The notes under the pieces were generated by a model, which worked only from the letters and a program-made list of their open reading frames with translations, searched no databases and was not told the origin of the DNA. A DNA stretch of 64,000 nucleotides from Mycobacterium sp. NBC_00419 (GTDB lineage: Bacteria > Actinomycetota > Actinomycetes > Mycobacteriales > Mycobacteriaceae). The stretch lies in NCBI RefSeq assembly GCF_036023875.1, contig NZ_CP107931.1, forward strand, positions 3,286,001 through 3,350,000, written 5' to 3'. Shown in pieces: positions 18,586-28,772 of this stretch. The position numbers and the translations under genes are program-made. Position 1 is the first letter of the stretch, and every line of letters starts with the position of its first letter.

Positions 18586-19566
18586 CTAGTGCTCCAACCG
18601 GATCTTGGCGCGCGGATCCAGAGCGTCTCGCAGCCCGTCACCGAATACGTTGAGCGACAGGACCGTCAGCACGATCATCAAACCCGGCACGATCGTCAGG
18701 TGCGGTGCTGTGTAGATGTTCTGGTAGCCGTCGGCGATCATCGTGCCCCACGACGCGTTGGGCGGGCGCACGCCGGCGCCCAGGAACGACAGCGCCGACT
18801 CCAGCAGCATGTTGTTGGCGATGTTGAGGGTGAAGAACACGATGATGGTCGAGATGATGTTCGGCAGCAGCTCGGAGACCATGATGCGCACCGGCCCTTT
18901 GCCCTGTGCCACAGCGGCTTCGACGAACTCTTTCTCCCGCAGCGCCAGGATCTCGCCGCGGACCGGTCTGGCCATGTACGGCACGTAGACCAGGCCGATG
19001 ATCAGGATCGGAATCCACAGCGAGTCACCGGCCACCACCAGGCCACCGATCTTGAACCCGCCCAGCGCCAGTGTGGTGCCCAGCGCGATCCCCAGCAGCA
19101 GCACGGGGAATGCCCACACCACGTCGAGGATTCGCGACAGGATCGAGTCGACCCAGCCGCGGTAGTAGCCCGACAACATGCCGACGATCACCGCGAAGAC
19201 CGTGGTGATGACCGCCGCCATCACCCCGATGTAGATGGAGGTGCGTCCGCCGTACATCAGCCGCACCATGACGTCGCGGCCGTTCTGGTCGGCACCGAGC
19301 AGGTAGCGCCCACGCAGCCCCGGTCCCAGTGGTGTGCCGTCCGGTGAGACGACGTAGGTCTCCTGGCCGTCGATGAGCACCTTGTCGGTGATGTGGTTCT
19401 GGTTGGGTCCGGTGTGCGCCACGTGGTCGGCCCACAGCGGGGCAGCCAGTGAGAACAACACGAGCAGGACGAACAACACCCCGAAGGCCAGCGCAACCTT
19501 GTTGCGCCGTAATCGTTCCCATGCCAGATGCCAGGGACTTCGCCCCTCGACGGTGGCCACCACCAT
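18586..19566 (-). CDS. ABC transporter permease (DppC/OppC-like)
   Basis: The product is 326 aa. The N-terminal OppC-type segment (WHLAWERLRRNKVALAFGVLFVLLVLFSLAAPLWAD) is followed by a periplasm-facing insert and five more membrane segments. The EAA loop is REKEFVEAAVAQGKGPVRIMVSELLPN. It pairs with the DppB-like permease and follows the binding protein gene by 8 nt. Confidence 0.92.
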   Translation of the reverse strand: MVVATVEGRSPWHLAWERLRRNKVALAFGVLFVLLVLFSLAAPLWADHVAHTGPNQNHITDKVLIDGQETYVVSPDGTPLGPGLRGRYLLGADQNGRDVMVRLMYGGRTSIYIGVMAAVITTVFAVIVGMLSGYYRGWVDSILSRILDVVWAFPVLLLGIALGTTLALGGFKIGGLVVAGDSLWIPILIIGLVYVPYMARPVRGEILALREKEFVEAAVAQGKGPVRIMVSELLPNIISTIIVFFTLNIANNMLLESALSFLGAGVRPPNASWGTMIADGYQNIYTAPHLTIVPGLMIVLTVLSLNVFGDGLRDALDPRAKIRLEH

Positions 19567-19574
19567 GGCGTCGG

Positions 19575-21218
19575 CTACTTCAACGCGAACGAGGTGTAGT
19601 CCTGGTTGAACAGCAGATGTCGATAGGACTTGTCGAAGTTCATCCGCTCGGAGAGGAACGTCGTGTACTGCTCATTGCCGTACGGCGCCCACACCGCCTG
19701 CTCCATGTAGGCCTTGTCCAACTCGGCGTACTGCTTCTTCACGTCATCGGTGAGCTGCTTGGTCAGCAACTCGTTCTGCTTGGCGTCGAGCTCGGGGATG
19801 TTGACCCGGGAGAAGTTGTTGCTGTTGGTCGGAAGGATGTTCGCACCGTTGAGCAGCGGACGGAAGAAGTCGTCCGGGTGCGGGAAGTCCTGGAACCAGT
19901 CGGAGAACCCGGTGTCCAGATCCGGTGTCGACTCGTTGCCGATGGTCTGGAAGTAGGTGTCACCGGAGATGACTTTCAGCGTCGCGTTGAAGCCGAGCTG
20001 GGTCAGCAGGTCGTGGTAGTACTCGCCGATGCGCTTGCGGTCCGGCTCGTCGTCGGTCCACACCGTGATGTCCTTGTCGGCCGGATTGGCTTCGGCGATC
20101 AAGGCTTTGGCCTTCTCCAGGTCCGGGCCCGGGTAGAGCTTGTACTCGTCGTGGCCGGGCATGCCGGGCGGCAGGATCTGCTGGGTGGCGTGCAGGCGGC
20201 CACCGAACACCCGGTTGAGCGCTTCGGGGTCGATCGCGTAGTTGATGGCCTGGCGCACCTTGAGATCGTTGAACGGCGCCTTCTGGGTGTTCATCCAGAA
20301 GTAGTAGGTGTTGATCGAGTCCTCGAGACGGAACCGGCTGGAGTACTTCGCCTTGATCTCCGGCAGCCGGTCGGCGTCCGGCGGGTCGGTCATGTAGTCG
20401 ATCTTGTTCTGCTGGATGCCGGTGACCTGCGCGGAGTTGTTCTTGTTCTGGGTGACGACGATCTTGTCAACCTGCGCATCAGCGACCTCGGAGGCGCCGG
20501 CATCCTTGACCGTCTTGAACTGCGGATTGCGTTCCAGGGTCAGGGTATTCGGCGCGTCGACCTTGGTGATGACGAACGGTCCGCTCGACGGCGGCGGGGT
20601 GTTGGTGGCGTCCTTGTCCAGCGGGGTGGTCGGCGGAACCGGGGCGGCGAACATCAGGCCGAGCAGGTTGTTGAACGTGCCGTTGGGGTTGTCCAGCGTG
20701 ATGGTGATGTCACCGGTGTTGTCGTCGGTCTTGATGCCGCTGATGGTGTCGGCCTTGCCGTCGGCGAAATCTTTTGCGCCGATGATGCCTTCGTAGAACA
20801 CCGAGCCGCCGGAATCGGCCTTGAAGAGCCGCTTGATCGCGTAGGTGAAGTCCGAGGCCTTGATCGGGGTGCCGTCGGAGTACTTCATGTTCGGCCGCAG
20901 GGTCAGCTTGTAGGTCTTGCCGTCAGCTGAGATCTCCGGCATGTCCTTGGCCAGGCCGGGCACCACGTCGGTGCCGGGCTCGCCCTTCTGGTGCTTGTAG
21001 GTCAGCAGCGGGGTGTAGGTGTTCCACAGCACCTCCCACCCCTCGAGGGTGTAGGACAGCTGCGGGTCGACGTAGTCGGGGAACGAGGTCATCGTGACGC
21101 TGATCTCGCCGCCTGCGGCGCCGCCACCGCTGTTCTTGCTTCCCCCGCACGCGGCGACTCCGAAGGTCGCGACAGCGGTGATGCTGACGATGGTGATGGC
21201 TTTCCGCAGCTTGCTCAT
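19575..21218 (-). CDS. Oligopeptide-type solute-binding lipoprotein (SBP family 5)
   Basis: The product is 547 aa. The lipobox is VAAC at Cys24 (ATFGVAACGGS), so it is anchored in the outer leaflet of the plasma membrane. The family 5 binding fold is evident from SADGKTYKLTLRPNMKYSDGTPIKASDFTYAIKR and KVRQAINYAIDPEALNR. It is the first gene of the operon (binding protein, two permeases, two ATPases, small membrane protein), so its promoter lies in 21219-21374. The substrate may be oligopeptides but this family also binds nickel, sugars and glycopeptides. Confidence 0.93.
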   Translation of the reverse strand: MSKLRKAITIVSITAVATFGVAACGGSKNSGGGAAGGEISVTMTSFPDYVDPQLSYTLEGWEVLWNTYTPLLTYKHQKGEPGTDVVPGLAKDMPEISADGKTYKLTLRPNMKYSDGTPIKASDFTYAIKRLFKADSGGSVFYEGIIGAKDFADGKADTISGIKTDDNTGDITITLDNPNGTFNNLLGLMFAAPVPPTTPLDKDATNTPPPSSGPFVITKVDAPNTLTLERNPQFKTVKDAGASEVADAQVDKIVVTQNKNNSAQVTGIQQNKIDYMTDPPDADRLPEIKAKYSSRFRLEDSINTYYFWMNTQKAPFNDLKVRQAINYAIDPEALNRVFGGRLHATQQILPPGMPGHDEYKLYPGPDLEKAKALIAEANPADKDITVWTDDEPDRKRIGEYYHDLLTQLGFNATLKVISGDTYFQTIGNESTPDLDTGFSDWFQDFPHPDDFFRPLLNGANILPTNSNNFSRVNIPELDAKQNELLTKQLTDDVKKQYAELDKAYMEQAVWAPYGNEQYTTFLSERMNFDKSYRHLLFNQDYTSFALK

Positions 21219-21374
21219 ACCGCTCCTGGAGTCTGCTCGCGTTTCTTGCGAACCCGCTAAGGCTTAGGCCACTGTGCCGCAATCCTTAGATCTTGGGGGC
21301 AGAACCGCTGACCTGCATCCCGAAGCGTCCGCGAACGCTGAACTCCACCCCGCGAAACGGGGCCTGACCGGCAA

Positions 21375-22298
21375 TTACAGAACGTTCACCGGATCGGTGG
21401 GCGGGTACGCCGGCGGCGTCGTGGTGGACAGCGGCAGGCCGGACTCGCCGCGGTTGTGCAGCAGCTGGAAGGGATCCAGGATGTCCCAGGCCGTGGTGAT
21501 GGCCCATGTCTGCAAGTCCAGCGCCTGCTGCTCGAGGTTCACCAGATCGGCAATCTCGTTGTATGCGTAGTACACAATCGCGACCGGCGCGAGGGTGACG
21601 ATCAGGTTGTTGACGATGCGCTGCGAGGCGGCCTTGTCCCCAGCCAGCGCGGCCTTAAGGTTCGCGCCGATATTGGAGAACGGCACCACGATATTGACCC
21701 ACGGGATCATCTGGCTCACGCGGTAGCCGGCCTCGAAGATTTCGCGGGGCACCGGCTTGAAGAAGTCGGGGAAGGCGTTGACGACGGCCTGCTCCAGGTC
21801 CCAGATGGGCCCCGGCATGTCGTTGGGCGCCGGCTCCGGCGGCATCGGGCGCAGCGGGTTGGGACTCCACGGCACCGAGACGGTGTCCGAGGCGACGACG
21901 GAGGACTGCGAGGCCTGCGACGACGGCGTCTCGGTGGTGACGGTGTCGGTGGTGGCTGCGGCCGTGCGGGCACTGCGGCCGGTCGACAGATTCTTGAGTC
22001 GGTCGACCTGCACCGATACGGTCGTCGTCGGTGTGCTGAGGCTCGACGCGGCGGCGGCCTGGACCTTGCTGACCCCGCCCGTGGCGTCATCGGCTGTGCT
22101 GCTCGGCTTGGTGTGCACGCGGGCCGCGTGCGCGGTTGACTTCTTCGGCCCGGCATCGGCCTGTGAGGCGGCGCTGGTCGAATCAGACTTGCCGGTTTCC
22201 GCGCTGGCGGTGCCCTGACCGCCTGCGGCGATCGCCGCTCCCACGCCTACTGCGACGGCCACGCCGCCGACATAGCCGATGTACCTGCTGCTACCCAT
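21375..22298 (-). CDS. Exported Ala/Thr/Ser-rich mycobacterial protein of unknown function
   Basis: The product is 307 aa. The N-terminus SSRYIGYVGGVAVAVGVGAAIAAGG is a signal peptide of a type shared by several large mycobacterial surface proteins and also by the phosphoesterase at 795-2699. Residues 30-150 are disordered and rich in Ser/Thr/Ala. The C-terminal half is a helical domain (WDLEQAVVNAFPDFFKPVPREIFEAGYRVSQMIPWVNIVVPFSNIGANLKAAL) that I do not recognise. It ends in Pro/Thr-rich residues. The start is the ATG at 22298. It is probably at the cell surface. Confidence 0.75.
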   Translation of the reverse strand: MGSSRYIGYVGGVAVAVGVGAAIAAGGQGTASAETGKSDSTSAASQADAGPKKSTAHAARVHTKPSSTADDATGGVSKVQAAAASSLSTPTTTVSVQVDRLKNLSTGRSARTAAATTDTVTTETPSSQASQSSVVASDTVSVPWSPNPLRPMPPEPAPNDMPGPIWDLEQAVVNAFPDFFKPVPREIFEAGYRVSQMIPWVNIVVPFSNIGANLKAALAGDKAASQRIVNNLIVTLAPVAIVYYAYNEIADLVNLEQQALDLQTWAITTAWDILDPFQLLHNRGESGLPLSTTTPPAYPPTDPVNVL

Positions 22299-22347
22299 TG
22301 ACGCCGACCCCTTCGTAGACCAATCGAATACTAAGGGGTCGGGCAGG

Positions 22348-24114
22348 TCAGAACCAGTCCGGGCGCATGTCGAGGGTAGTGCGGTCCAGGCTCGCGAGCA
22401 GCTGGATCTGCGGGGTGGTGCGCGGCAGCTCGTAGCGGAAGAAGTACCGGGCAGCCTGGCGCTTGCCCTCGTAGAAGTCGCCCGGGTGCCCGTTGGTGGC
22501 CACGAACTGCTCCAGCCACATCCACGCGATCACGATGTGGCCGAAGGCCTCGAGATAGACGGCGCTGTTAGCCATCGCCGCCTCGATGTCGCCGGAGGCG
22601 AACATCGCCATCGTCACGTCGACCAGCCGCTGCCACGACGCGTCGAGGGCGGCGGCCAGCTCAGCGGCCTCACCGCCGAGACCCGTCGCTGCCGCGACCG
22701 ACTGGCCGATCACCGCGCCAAGTGCAGTAAGACTGGCCCCGCCCCGCTGAGTGACCTTGCGGCCCAACAGATCCAGGCTCTGAATGCCATGGGTGCCTTC
22801 ATGGATGGGGTTGAGGCGGTTGTCCCGGTAGTGCTGCTCGACGTCGTACTCACGGGTGTAGCCGTAACCACCGAGCACCTGAATGGCGAGGCTGTTGGCC
22901 TCCACGCACCACTGCGACGGCCAGCTCTTGGCGATCGGGGTGAGAATGTCGAGCAGCAGAGCGGCCGAGTCGCGCTCTTCGTCGGACTCCGCGCTGTCCT
23001 GCCAGTCGACCAGCCGGCCGCAGTACAGCGCCAGCGCGAGCGCACCTTCGGCATAAGACTTCTGCGCCAACAACATTCGCTTGACGTCGGCATGCTCGAC
23101 GATCGGCACCTGAGGGGCGCCGGGGTCCTTGCTGGTGATCGGACGGCCCTGGGGACGCTCCCGTGCGTACTGCAGGGATTTGAGGTAGCCGGTGTAGCCC
23201 AACGCGACTGCGCCCATGCCTACCCCGAGCCGTGCCTCGTTCATCATGTGGAACATGTAGACGATGCCGCGGTGCGCTTCGCCGACCAGGTAGCCGACGG
23301 CGCCGTTGAAGTTCAGCACCGTGTTGGTGATGCCGCGCTGGCCCATTTTGTGGTTCAGACCCGAGATGGCGACGTCGTTGCGCGCACCGACCGACCCGTC
23401 GGCCTCGACGAGGAACTTCGGCACGATGAACAGCGAGATGCCCTTGGTGCCAGGCGGTCCGCCAGGAATCTTGGCCAGCACCAGATGCACGATGTTCTCC
23501 GACATCTCGTGCTCGGCGCCCGAGATCCACATCTTGGATCCGAACAGCCGGTAGGTGCCGTCGTCCTGCGGTTCGGCGCGGGTGACGATGTCGGCCAGCG
23601 ACGACCCGGCCTGGGGTTCGGATAGCGCCATCGTGCCGGTGAAACGGCCGGCCAGCATCGGCTTGACGAACGTGTCGATCTGGTCGGGGCTGCCGAACTT
23701 CACCAGCAGGTTGGCGTTGGCGATGGTCAGCATCAGGTAGCCGGCGGTGCTGATGTTGGCCGCGGTGAACCAGGCGAACCCGGCCTGGGCCACGGTCGCG
23801 GGCAGCTGCGCCCCGCCCAGTTCCTGATCCATGCCCATGCTGAGCAGATCGGCGGCCGCGAACGCGTCGATGGCCTCCTTGACCTCCGGGATCACGGTGA
23901 CCGTGGTGCCGTCGAACGTCGGCTCGTTCTGGTCGCTCTTCTTGTTGTGCGGCGCGAAGTACCGGGTGGCCAGGTCCTCGCAGAGATCCAGCACGTCGGA
24001 GAACGTCTCCCGGGAGTGCTCGGCGAAGCGTGCGCGCTTGGTCAGCGCGTCGGCGGCCAGCCACTCGAAGAGCAGGAAATCCAGGTCGCGGCGGGAGAGA
24101 ATCGTCGACTTCAT
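22348..24114 (-). CDS. Acyl-CoA dehydrogenase, FadE5-like
   Basis: The product is 588 aa, the long type with an extra C-terminal helical domain, as in FadE5 or methylmercaptopropionyl-CoA dehydrogenase. FAD and substrate motifs are MALSEPQAGSSLADI and MWISGAEHEMSEN. The catalytic base region is NPIHEGTHGIQSLDLLGRK (Glu in HEGT). It should desaturate acyl-CoA at the alpha-beta bond and pass electrons to EtfAB and then to the EtfD-type oxidoreductase encoded at 44758-47646. Start ATG at 24114. Confidence 0.93.
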   Translation of the reverse strand: MKSTILSRRDLDFLLFEWLAADALTKRARFAEHSRETFSDVLDLCEDLATRYFAPHNKKSDQNEPTFDGTTVTVIPEVKEAIDAFAAADLLSMGMDQELGGAQLPATVAQAGFAWFTAANISTAGYLMLTIANANLLVKFGSPDQIDTFVKPMLAGRFTGTMALSEPQAGSSLADIVTRAEPQDDGTYRLFGSKMWISGAEHEMSENIVHLVLAKIPGGPPGTKGISLFIVPKFLVEADGSVGARNDVAISGLNHKMGQRGITNTVLNFNGAVGYLVGEAHRGIVYMFHMMNEARLGVGMGAVALGYTGYLKSLQYARERPQGRPITSKDPGAPQVPIVEHADVKRMLLAQKSYAEGALALALYCGRLVDWQDSAESDEERDSAALLLDILTPIAKSWPSQWCVEANSLAIQVLGGYGYTREYDVEQHYRDNRLNPIHEGTHGIQSLDLLGRKVTQRGGASLTALGAVIGQSVAAATGLGGEAAELAAALDASWQRLVDVTMAMFASGDIEAAMANSAVYLEAFGHIVIAWMWLEQFVATNGHPGDFYEGKRQAARYFFRYELPRTTPQIQLLASLDRTTLDMRPDWF

Positions 24115-24327
24115 CAGCTGATCACGTTACGCGGCACCGGGCGCGACTCGGGCGAATCGGCTCGACACACCGTCCGCGCGGCACTGTTCCTCAGCTTGTC
24201 CCACCGTCGCATCCGCCCTGATCAGAGGTGTCTGTCCGGGTTGCTGGGGCCGGTGCCGGTAATTAGCGCAGGCGTCGAAGAGGCCCCAGATGCGCCGACA
24301 CGAGCAGATCGCCCTTAAGGTTTTAGC

Positions 24328-25164
24328 GTGTCTGATATTGATCGCCGCAGTCTGATGGCCATGGCCGGTTTCGGTGCGATTGCTGCCGCGCTGCCCATGC
24401 CGGCGGCCGGTGCCAGCCCCGCTCGACCGGACGCGCCGGCACCCAACGCCACCACCCCCGCGTACCTGTTCCACGACGAGTTCGACGGCCCGGCCGGCTC
24501 GGCCCCCGACCCGTCGAAGTGGAACATCGCCCAGGCCCGCGAGTTGATCAAGAACCCGGTGTTCTGGGACCGGCCCGAGAACATGGGCCAGTACCGCGAC
24601 GACCGCGAGCACGTGTTCCTCGACGGCAAGTCCAACCTGGTCATCCGCGCGACCCGCGGCGCCGACAACAAGTACGTCTCCGGCAAAGTGCTCGGCACGT
24701 GGTGGGGCGGAATCGGCACCACCTGGGAAGCTCGCATCAAGTTCAATTGCCTGACCGCGGGCGCCTGGCCCGCCTGGTGGTTGATGAACGACAACCCGGA
24801 CGTCGGCGGCGAGATCGACCTGGCTGAGTGGTACGGCAATGGCGACTGGCCCTCGGGCACGACAGTGCACGCCCGCCTGGACGGCACGTCGTTTGCGACG
24901 ACCCCGGTCGGCATCGACTCCAACTGGCACACCTGGCGAGTGACCTGGAACGACTCCGGGATGTACTTCTGGCAGGACTACGTCGACGGCAAGGAGCCGT
25001 ACTTCACGGTGCCGGCCTACTCCCTGGACGATTGGCCGTTCAACTTCCCCGACTACCGGGTGTTCCCGGTGCTCAACCTTGCGGTCGGCGGCTCCGGCGG
25101 CCGCGATCCACGGCCAGGGCACTACCCGGCCGACATGCTCGTCGACTACGTGCGGGTCTGGTAG
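24328..25164 (+). CDS. Secreted GH16 endo-beta-1,3-glucanase, Rv0315-like
   Basis: The product is 278 aa from a GTG at 24328. The N-terminus has a twin-arginine signal (DRRSLMAMAGFGAIAAAL), so it is probably Tat-exported and folded before transport. The GH16 catalytic signature is GGEIDLAEW, with Glu162 and Glu167 as likely nucleophile and acid/base and Asp164 between them. Surrounding family features are DEFDGPAGS, WPAWWLM and the C-terminal MLVDYVRVW. It would cleave beta-1,3-glucans outside the cell. Confidence 0.93.
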   Translation: MSDIDRRSLMAMAGFGAIAAALPMPAAGASPARPDAPAPNATTPAYLFHDEFDGPAGSAPDPSKWNIAQARELIKNPVFWDRPENMGQYRDDREHVFLDGKSNLVIRATRGADNKYVSGKVLGTWWGGIGTTWEARIKFNCLTAGAWPAWWLMNDNPDVGGEIDLAEWYGNGDWPSGTTVHARLDGTSFATTPVGIDSNWHTWRVTWNDSGMYFWQDYVDGKEPYFTVPAYSLDDWPFNFPDYRVFPVLNLAVGGSGGRDPRPGHYPADMLVDYVRVW

Positions 25165-25170
25165 CCCGCG

Positions 25171-25584
25171 TCAGACGCTGAGCTCGCGTCGGTCGACGCC
25201 CTGGCTCAACAGGTTCAGCTGAACTGCGAACCGTTGCGCGGCCCGGCGGGTGGTCCGCGAGTACGGCTGCCACCGGTCGATGGCGGTGCCGTCATGTTCG
25301 ATGGTGAGGTGGATCCGGTGGTTGTGATGACGTCGCACCGGTGAGCCGGTCTCCTCGATGTCGACGCGCAGGCCGGCCAGCGGAATCCGGCGGGCATTGT
25401 CGTGATAGCCCATCACCAACTGCTGGTGGGTGATGCGCAATCCGGCCCAGGTGGTCACCACACCGTCGGCCCGATCACGCAACTTCTGGGCCACCTGGGC
25501 GGAGACGGCGCCGACCATCGCGACGAGGATCGGGACCGCGACGATCGCAAAGGCGATGAAGCCTGGACTGTGGTGAATACCCAT
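25171..25584 (-). CDS. Single-pass membrane protein of unknown function
   Basis: The product is 137 aa from the ATG at 25584 (MGIHHSPGFIAFAIVAVPILVAMVGAV...). One N-terminal membrane segment is followed by a soluble domain of about 100 residues. That domain is rich in His/Arg, with beta strands (GVVTTWAGLRITHQQLVMGY, RRIPLAGLRVDIEE, HRIHLTIEHDG), recalling a small PH-like fold. The frame extends 39 codons upstream, but a GGGGGGTTG purine-rich site precedes this ATG. It ends 6 nt from the convergent glucanase stop. Confidence 0.6.
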   Translation of the reverse strand: MGIHHSPGFIAFAIVAVPILVAMVGAVSAQVAQKLRDRADGVVTTWAGLRITHQQLVMGYHDNARRIPLAGLRVDIEETGSPVRRHHNHRIHLTIEHDGTAIDRWQPYSRTTRRAAQRFAVQLNLLSQGVDRRELSV

Positions 25585-25862
25585 GACAACCCCCCGCTCT
25601 GAGAATGTCTGTTGGCCGAACATTAGAACGCCGATGCGGGGTCTGCCACAGGTACAGAAATACTCGCTCGAGGAGGGTCGAATCCGTTGTCGTGCGGTCA
25701 ATCTCGGCCAAACCTGAGATGGCGATCGCAGTTATTCGCGGTATTCTTCAACGCACGCGCTTTGCCTTGGCTTTGTGCAGGTGCTGTCGATTTCAGCAAC
25801 CTTTTGCGCGCCGGCAATTCTGACGGTCCAAGGCTGGCGCCCTAAGGGGCCGAGTTATAGCT

Positions 25863-25886
25863 TAGTATGACTAACTCATCATGAGT
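25863..25886 (+). promoter_or_regulatory. Putative leaderless promoter and palindrome across the mmpL start codon
   Basis: TAGTAT (25863-25868) is a fair -10 element and predicts transcription starting about 6 nt before the ATG at 25881. A perfect ACTCAT-C-ATGAGT palindrome (25874-25886) spans the start codon. GAGTTA (25852-25857) and TAACTC (25872-25877) form a second inverted pair. No ribosome binding site is seen, consistent with a leaderless transcript and direct repression at the start. Confidence 0.45.
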
Positions 25887-28733
25887 GCTCCGACGATCGA
25901 CCCCCAGATCCGCGCTGACGAGGCGCGTCGAAGCGGCGTCGCCAAGTGGATCCGGGTGCTCGCCGTCCCGATCATCTTGGGCTGGATCGGGCTGATCGTG
26001 GCGCTGAACGTGATGGTGCCGCAACTGGACGATGTCGCCAAGATGCGGGCGATCTCGATGTCGCCGAAGGAAGCGCCGTCCATCGTCGCGATGACCCGCG
26101 TCGGCAAGGTGTTCGAGGAGTCCGACTCCGACAGCTCGGCGATGATCGTCCTCGAGGGTGACCAGCCGCTGGGCGACGATGCCCACAAGTTCTACGACGA
26201 GCTCGTGGCCAAGTTGCGGGCCGACACCACCCACGTCCAGCACATCCAGGATTTCTGGGGCGACCCGCTGACCCGGGTCGGCGCCCAGAGCGGGGACGGC
26301 AAGGCGGTCTACGTCCAGGTGAACCTGGCCGGGAACATGGGCGAGCCGCTGAGCAACGATTCGGTCGAGGCTGTCCAGAAGATCGTCGCGAACATGACCC
26401 CGCCGCCGGGAGTGAAGGTCTTCGTGACCGGCGGGCCCGCGCTGCAGGCTGACCAACAGCACGTCGGTGAGAAGAGTCTGCGGGTCATCGAATTCGCCAC
26501 CGTCGGCGTCATCATCTTCATGCTGTTGTTCTTCTACCGATCGATCCTCACCACCCTCATGGTTCTGGTGATGCTGATCCTCGGGCTGTCGGTGACGCGC
26601 GGTGTGGTCGCGTTCCTCGGCTATCACGAGCTGATCGGCTTGTCGCCGTTCGCAACTCAGCTATTGGTGACGTTGGCGATCGCTGCGTCCACCGACTACG
26701 CGATCTTCCTGATCGGGCGCTATCAAGAAGCACGTACGGTCGGCGAAGACAGAGAATCTGCCTACTACACGATGTTCCGGGGCACCGCCCATGTGGTGCT
26801 GGCGTCCGGTTTGACGATCGCCGGCGCGACGTTCTGCCTGGTGTTTACGCGGCTGCCCTACTTCCAGACTCTCGGCGTTCCGATGGCAGTCGGAATGGTG
26901 GTGGCCGTCCTGGTCGCGCTGACTCTGGGCCCGGCGATGATCACCGTCGTCAGCCGATTCGGCATGCTCGAACCCAAGCGGGCCATGCGAATCCGGTTCT
27001 GGCGGAAGCTGGCGGCCGTCGTCGTGCGCTGGCCGGGCTGGGTGCTGTTCCTGACCATCATGGTCGCGCTCGTCGGTCTGATCATGCTGCCGGGCTACCA
27101 GCCCAGCTACAACGACCGCAAGTATCTGCCCGACAGCCTGCCGGCCAACGAGGGATTCGCCGCTGCCGAACGGCACTTCCCGATCGCCCGGCTCAATCCG
27201 GAGATCCTGATGATCGAGACCGATCAGGATCTGCGGAACTCGGCCGACTTCCTGGTGATCGAGAAGGTCGCCAAAGCGGTTGCCAGGGTTCCCGGTATCG
27301 GGCGGGTGCAGTCGATCACCCGGCCCGACGGAAAACCGTTGAAGTACAGCACGATCCCGGCACAGCTCGGCATGGGCGGCACCATGCAGACGATGAATCG
27401 TTCGTACCTGAACGACCGGATGGCCGACATGATCGTGCAGGGCAACATCATGCAGGACACCATCAACAACATGACCCAGATGATCGGGTTGATGGAGCAG
27501 ATGAGCGGCACCATGCACAACATGGTCACCCAGACCGACCAGATGGCCGCTGACATTCTCGAATTGCGGGACCACATCGCCGATTTCGACGATTTCCTCC
27601 GGCCGATCCGCAACTACCTGTACTGGGAACCGCACTGCTTCGACATTCCGCTGTGCTGGTCTATTCGTTCGACCTTCGACAGCCTTGACGGTGTCGACAC
27701 CATGGCCGACGACATTCAGGCACTTCTGCCCGACATGCACAAGCTCGACGAGTTGATGCCGCAGATGGCCGCGATGATGGTTCCGACGGTCGAGAGCATG
27801 AAGCGGATGCGGATCATGATGCTGACCATGCAGGCCACGCAGGCCGGCCAGCAGGATCAGCAGGCGGCGATGGACCAGAACTCCACGGCAATGGGCAAGG
27901 CGTTCAACGACTCCCACAACGACGACACGTTCTACCTGCCGCCGGAGATCTTCGACAACGCCGAGTTCAAGCGCGGCATGAAGAACTTCATCTCCCCGAA
28001 CGGCCACGCCGTGCGGTTCATCATCTCCCACGAGGATGATCCGCTGTCCGCAGGCGGCATCAACCGGATCGATGACATCAAATCCGCCGTCTTCGAGGCC
28101 ATCAAGGGAACGCCGTTGGAGGGTTCCAAGGTGTACCTCGGCGGCACCGCGTCGGCGTTCAAGGATCTCGAACTCGGCAACGCCTACGACTTGATGATCG
28201 CCGGTGTGGCCGCGCTGACGCTGATCTTCATCATCATGCTGTTGATCACCCGCGCCATCGTGGCAGCGGCCGTGATCGTCGGAACCGTGGCGCTGTCGCT
28301 GGGCGCGTCCTTCGGTATGTCGATCCTGCTCTGGCAGCACATCCTGGGCATAGACCTGCAGTTCATGGTGATGGCTATGGCGGTCATCATCCTGTTGGCA
28401 GTGGGTGCGGACTACAACCTGCTGCTGGTGGCGCGCATGAAAGAAGAGCTACCGGCGGGCATCAACACCGGCATCATCCGGGCCATGGGCGGCAGTGGGT
28501 CCGTCGTGACCGCGGCCGGGTTGGTCTTCGCGTTCACGATGATGGCGATGTCGGTCAGTTCCATGGTGGTGGTCGCCCAGATCGGTACGACGATCGGCAT
28601 GGGTCTGCTGTTCGACACGTTGGTGGTGCGGGCGTTCATGACCCCGGCAATCGCTGCGCTGCTCGGCCGCTGGTTCTGGTGGCCGCAACTGGTGCGCCAG
28701 CGGCCGGCCCAGATGGGTGAGCTCGTTCGGTAA
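25881..28733 (+). CDS. MmpL-family RND transporter (MmpL4/MmpL5-like)
   Basis: The product is 950 aa with the RND/MMPL layout: a first membrane helix near residue 30, an outer porter domain, helices II-VI, a long second outer domain, and helices VII-XII. The two proton-relay Asp-Tyr pairs are [12 protein letters not shown] (about 270) and [11 protein letters not shown] (about 842). The second outer domain has the Met/Gln-rich coiled coil ([14 protein letters not shown]...) and the [11 protein letters not shown] cysteine pair typical of MmpL4/MmpL5. Such pumps export siderophores, glycopeptidolipids or drugs. No mmpS partner is adjacent. GC is high and the gene looks intact. Confidence 0.93.
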   Translation: MSAPTIDPQIRADEARRSGVAKWIRVLAVPIILGWIGLIVALNVMVPQLDDVAKMRAISMSPKEAPSIVAMTRVGKVFEESDSDSSAMIVLEGDQPLGDDAHKFYDELVAKLRADTTHVQHIQDFWGDPLTRVGAQSGDGKAVYVQVNLAGNMGEPLSNDSVEAVQKIVANMTPPPGVKVFVTGGPALQADQQHVGEKSLRVIEFATVGVIIFMLLFFYRSILTTLMVLVMLILGLSVTRGVVAFLGYHELIGLSPFATQLLVTLAIAASTDYAIFLIGRYQEARTVGEDRESAYYTMFRGTAHVVLASGLTIAGATFCLVFTRLPYFQTLGVPMAVGMVVAVLVALTLGPAMITVVSRFGMLEPKRAMRIRFWRKLAAVVVRWPGWVLFLTIMVALVGLIMLPGYQPSYNDRKYLPDSLPANEGFAAAERHFPIARLNPEILMIETDQDLRNSADFLVIEKVAKAVARVPGIGRVQSITRPDGKPLKYSTIPAQLGMGGTMQTMNRSYLNDRMADMIVQGNIMQDTINNMTQMIGLMEQMSGTMHNMVTQTDQMAADILELRDHIADFDDFLRPIRNYLYWEPHCFDIPLCWSIRSTFDSLDGVDTMADDIQALLPDMHKLDELMPQMAAMMVPTVESMKRMRIMMLTMQATQAGQQDQQAAMDQNSTAMGKAFNDSHNDDTFYLPPEIFDNAEFKRGMKNFISPNGHAVRFIISHEDDPLSAGGINRIDDIKSAVFEAIKGTPLEGSKVYLGGTASAFKDLELGNAYDLMIAGVAALTLIFIIMLLITRAIVAAAVIVGTVALSLGASFGMSILLWQHILGIDLQFMVMAMAVIILLAVGADYNLLLVARMKEELPAGINTGIIRAMGGSGSVVTAAGLVFAFTMMAMSVSSMVVVAQIGTTIGMGLLFDTLVVRAFMTPAIAALLGRWFWWPQLVRQRPAQMGELVR

Positions 28734-28772
28734 TCCGGCGTCGTCCGCGCTGCTGTGCTTGACTCAGTGCCC

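Noticed and set aside
26661..28340. A 559-codon open frame antisense to mmpL
   Set aside because: Composition is shadow-like (His/Asp/Arg-rich) and fully overlapped by a clear MmpL protein.
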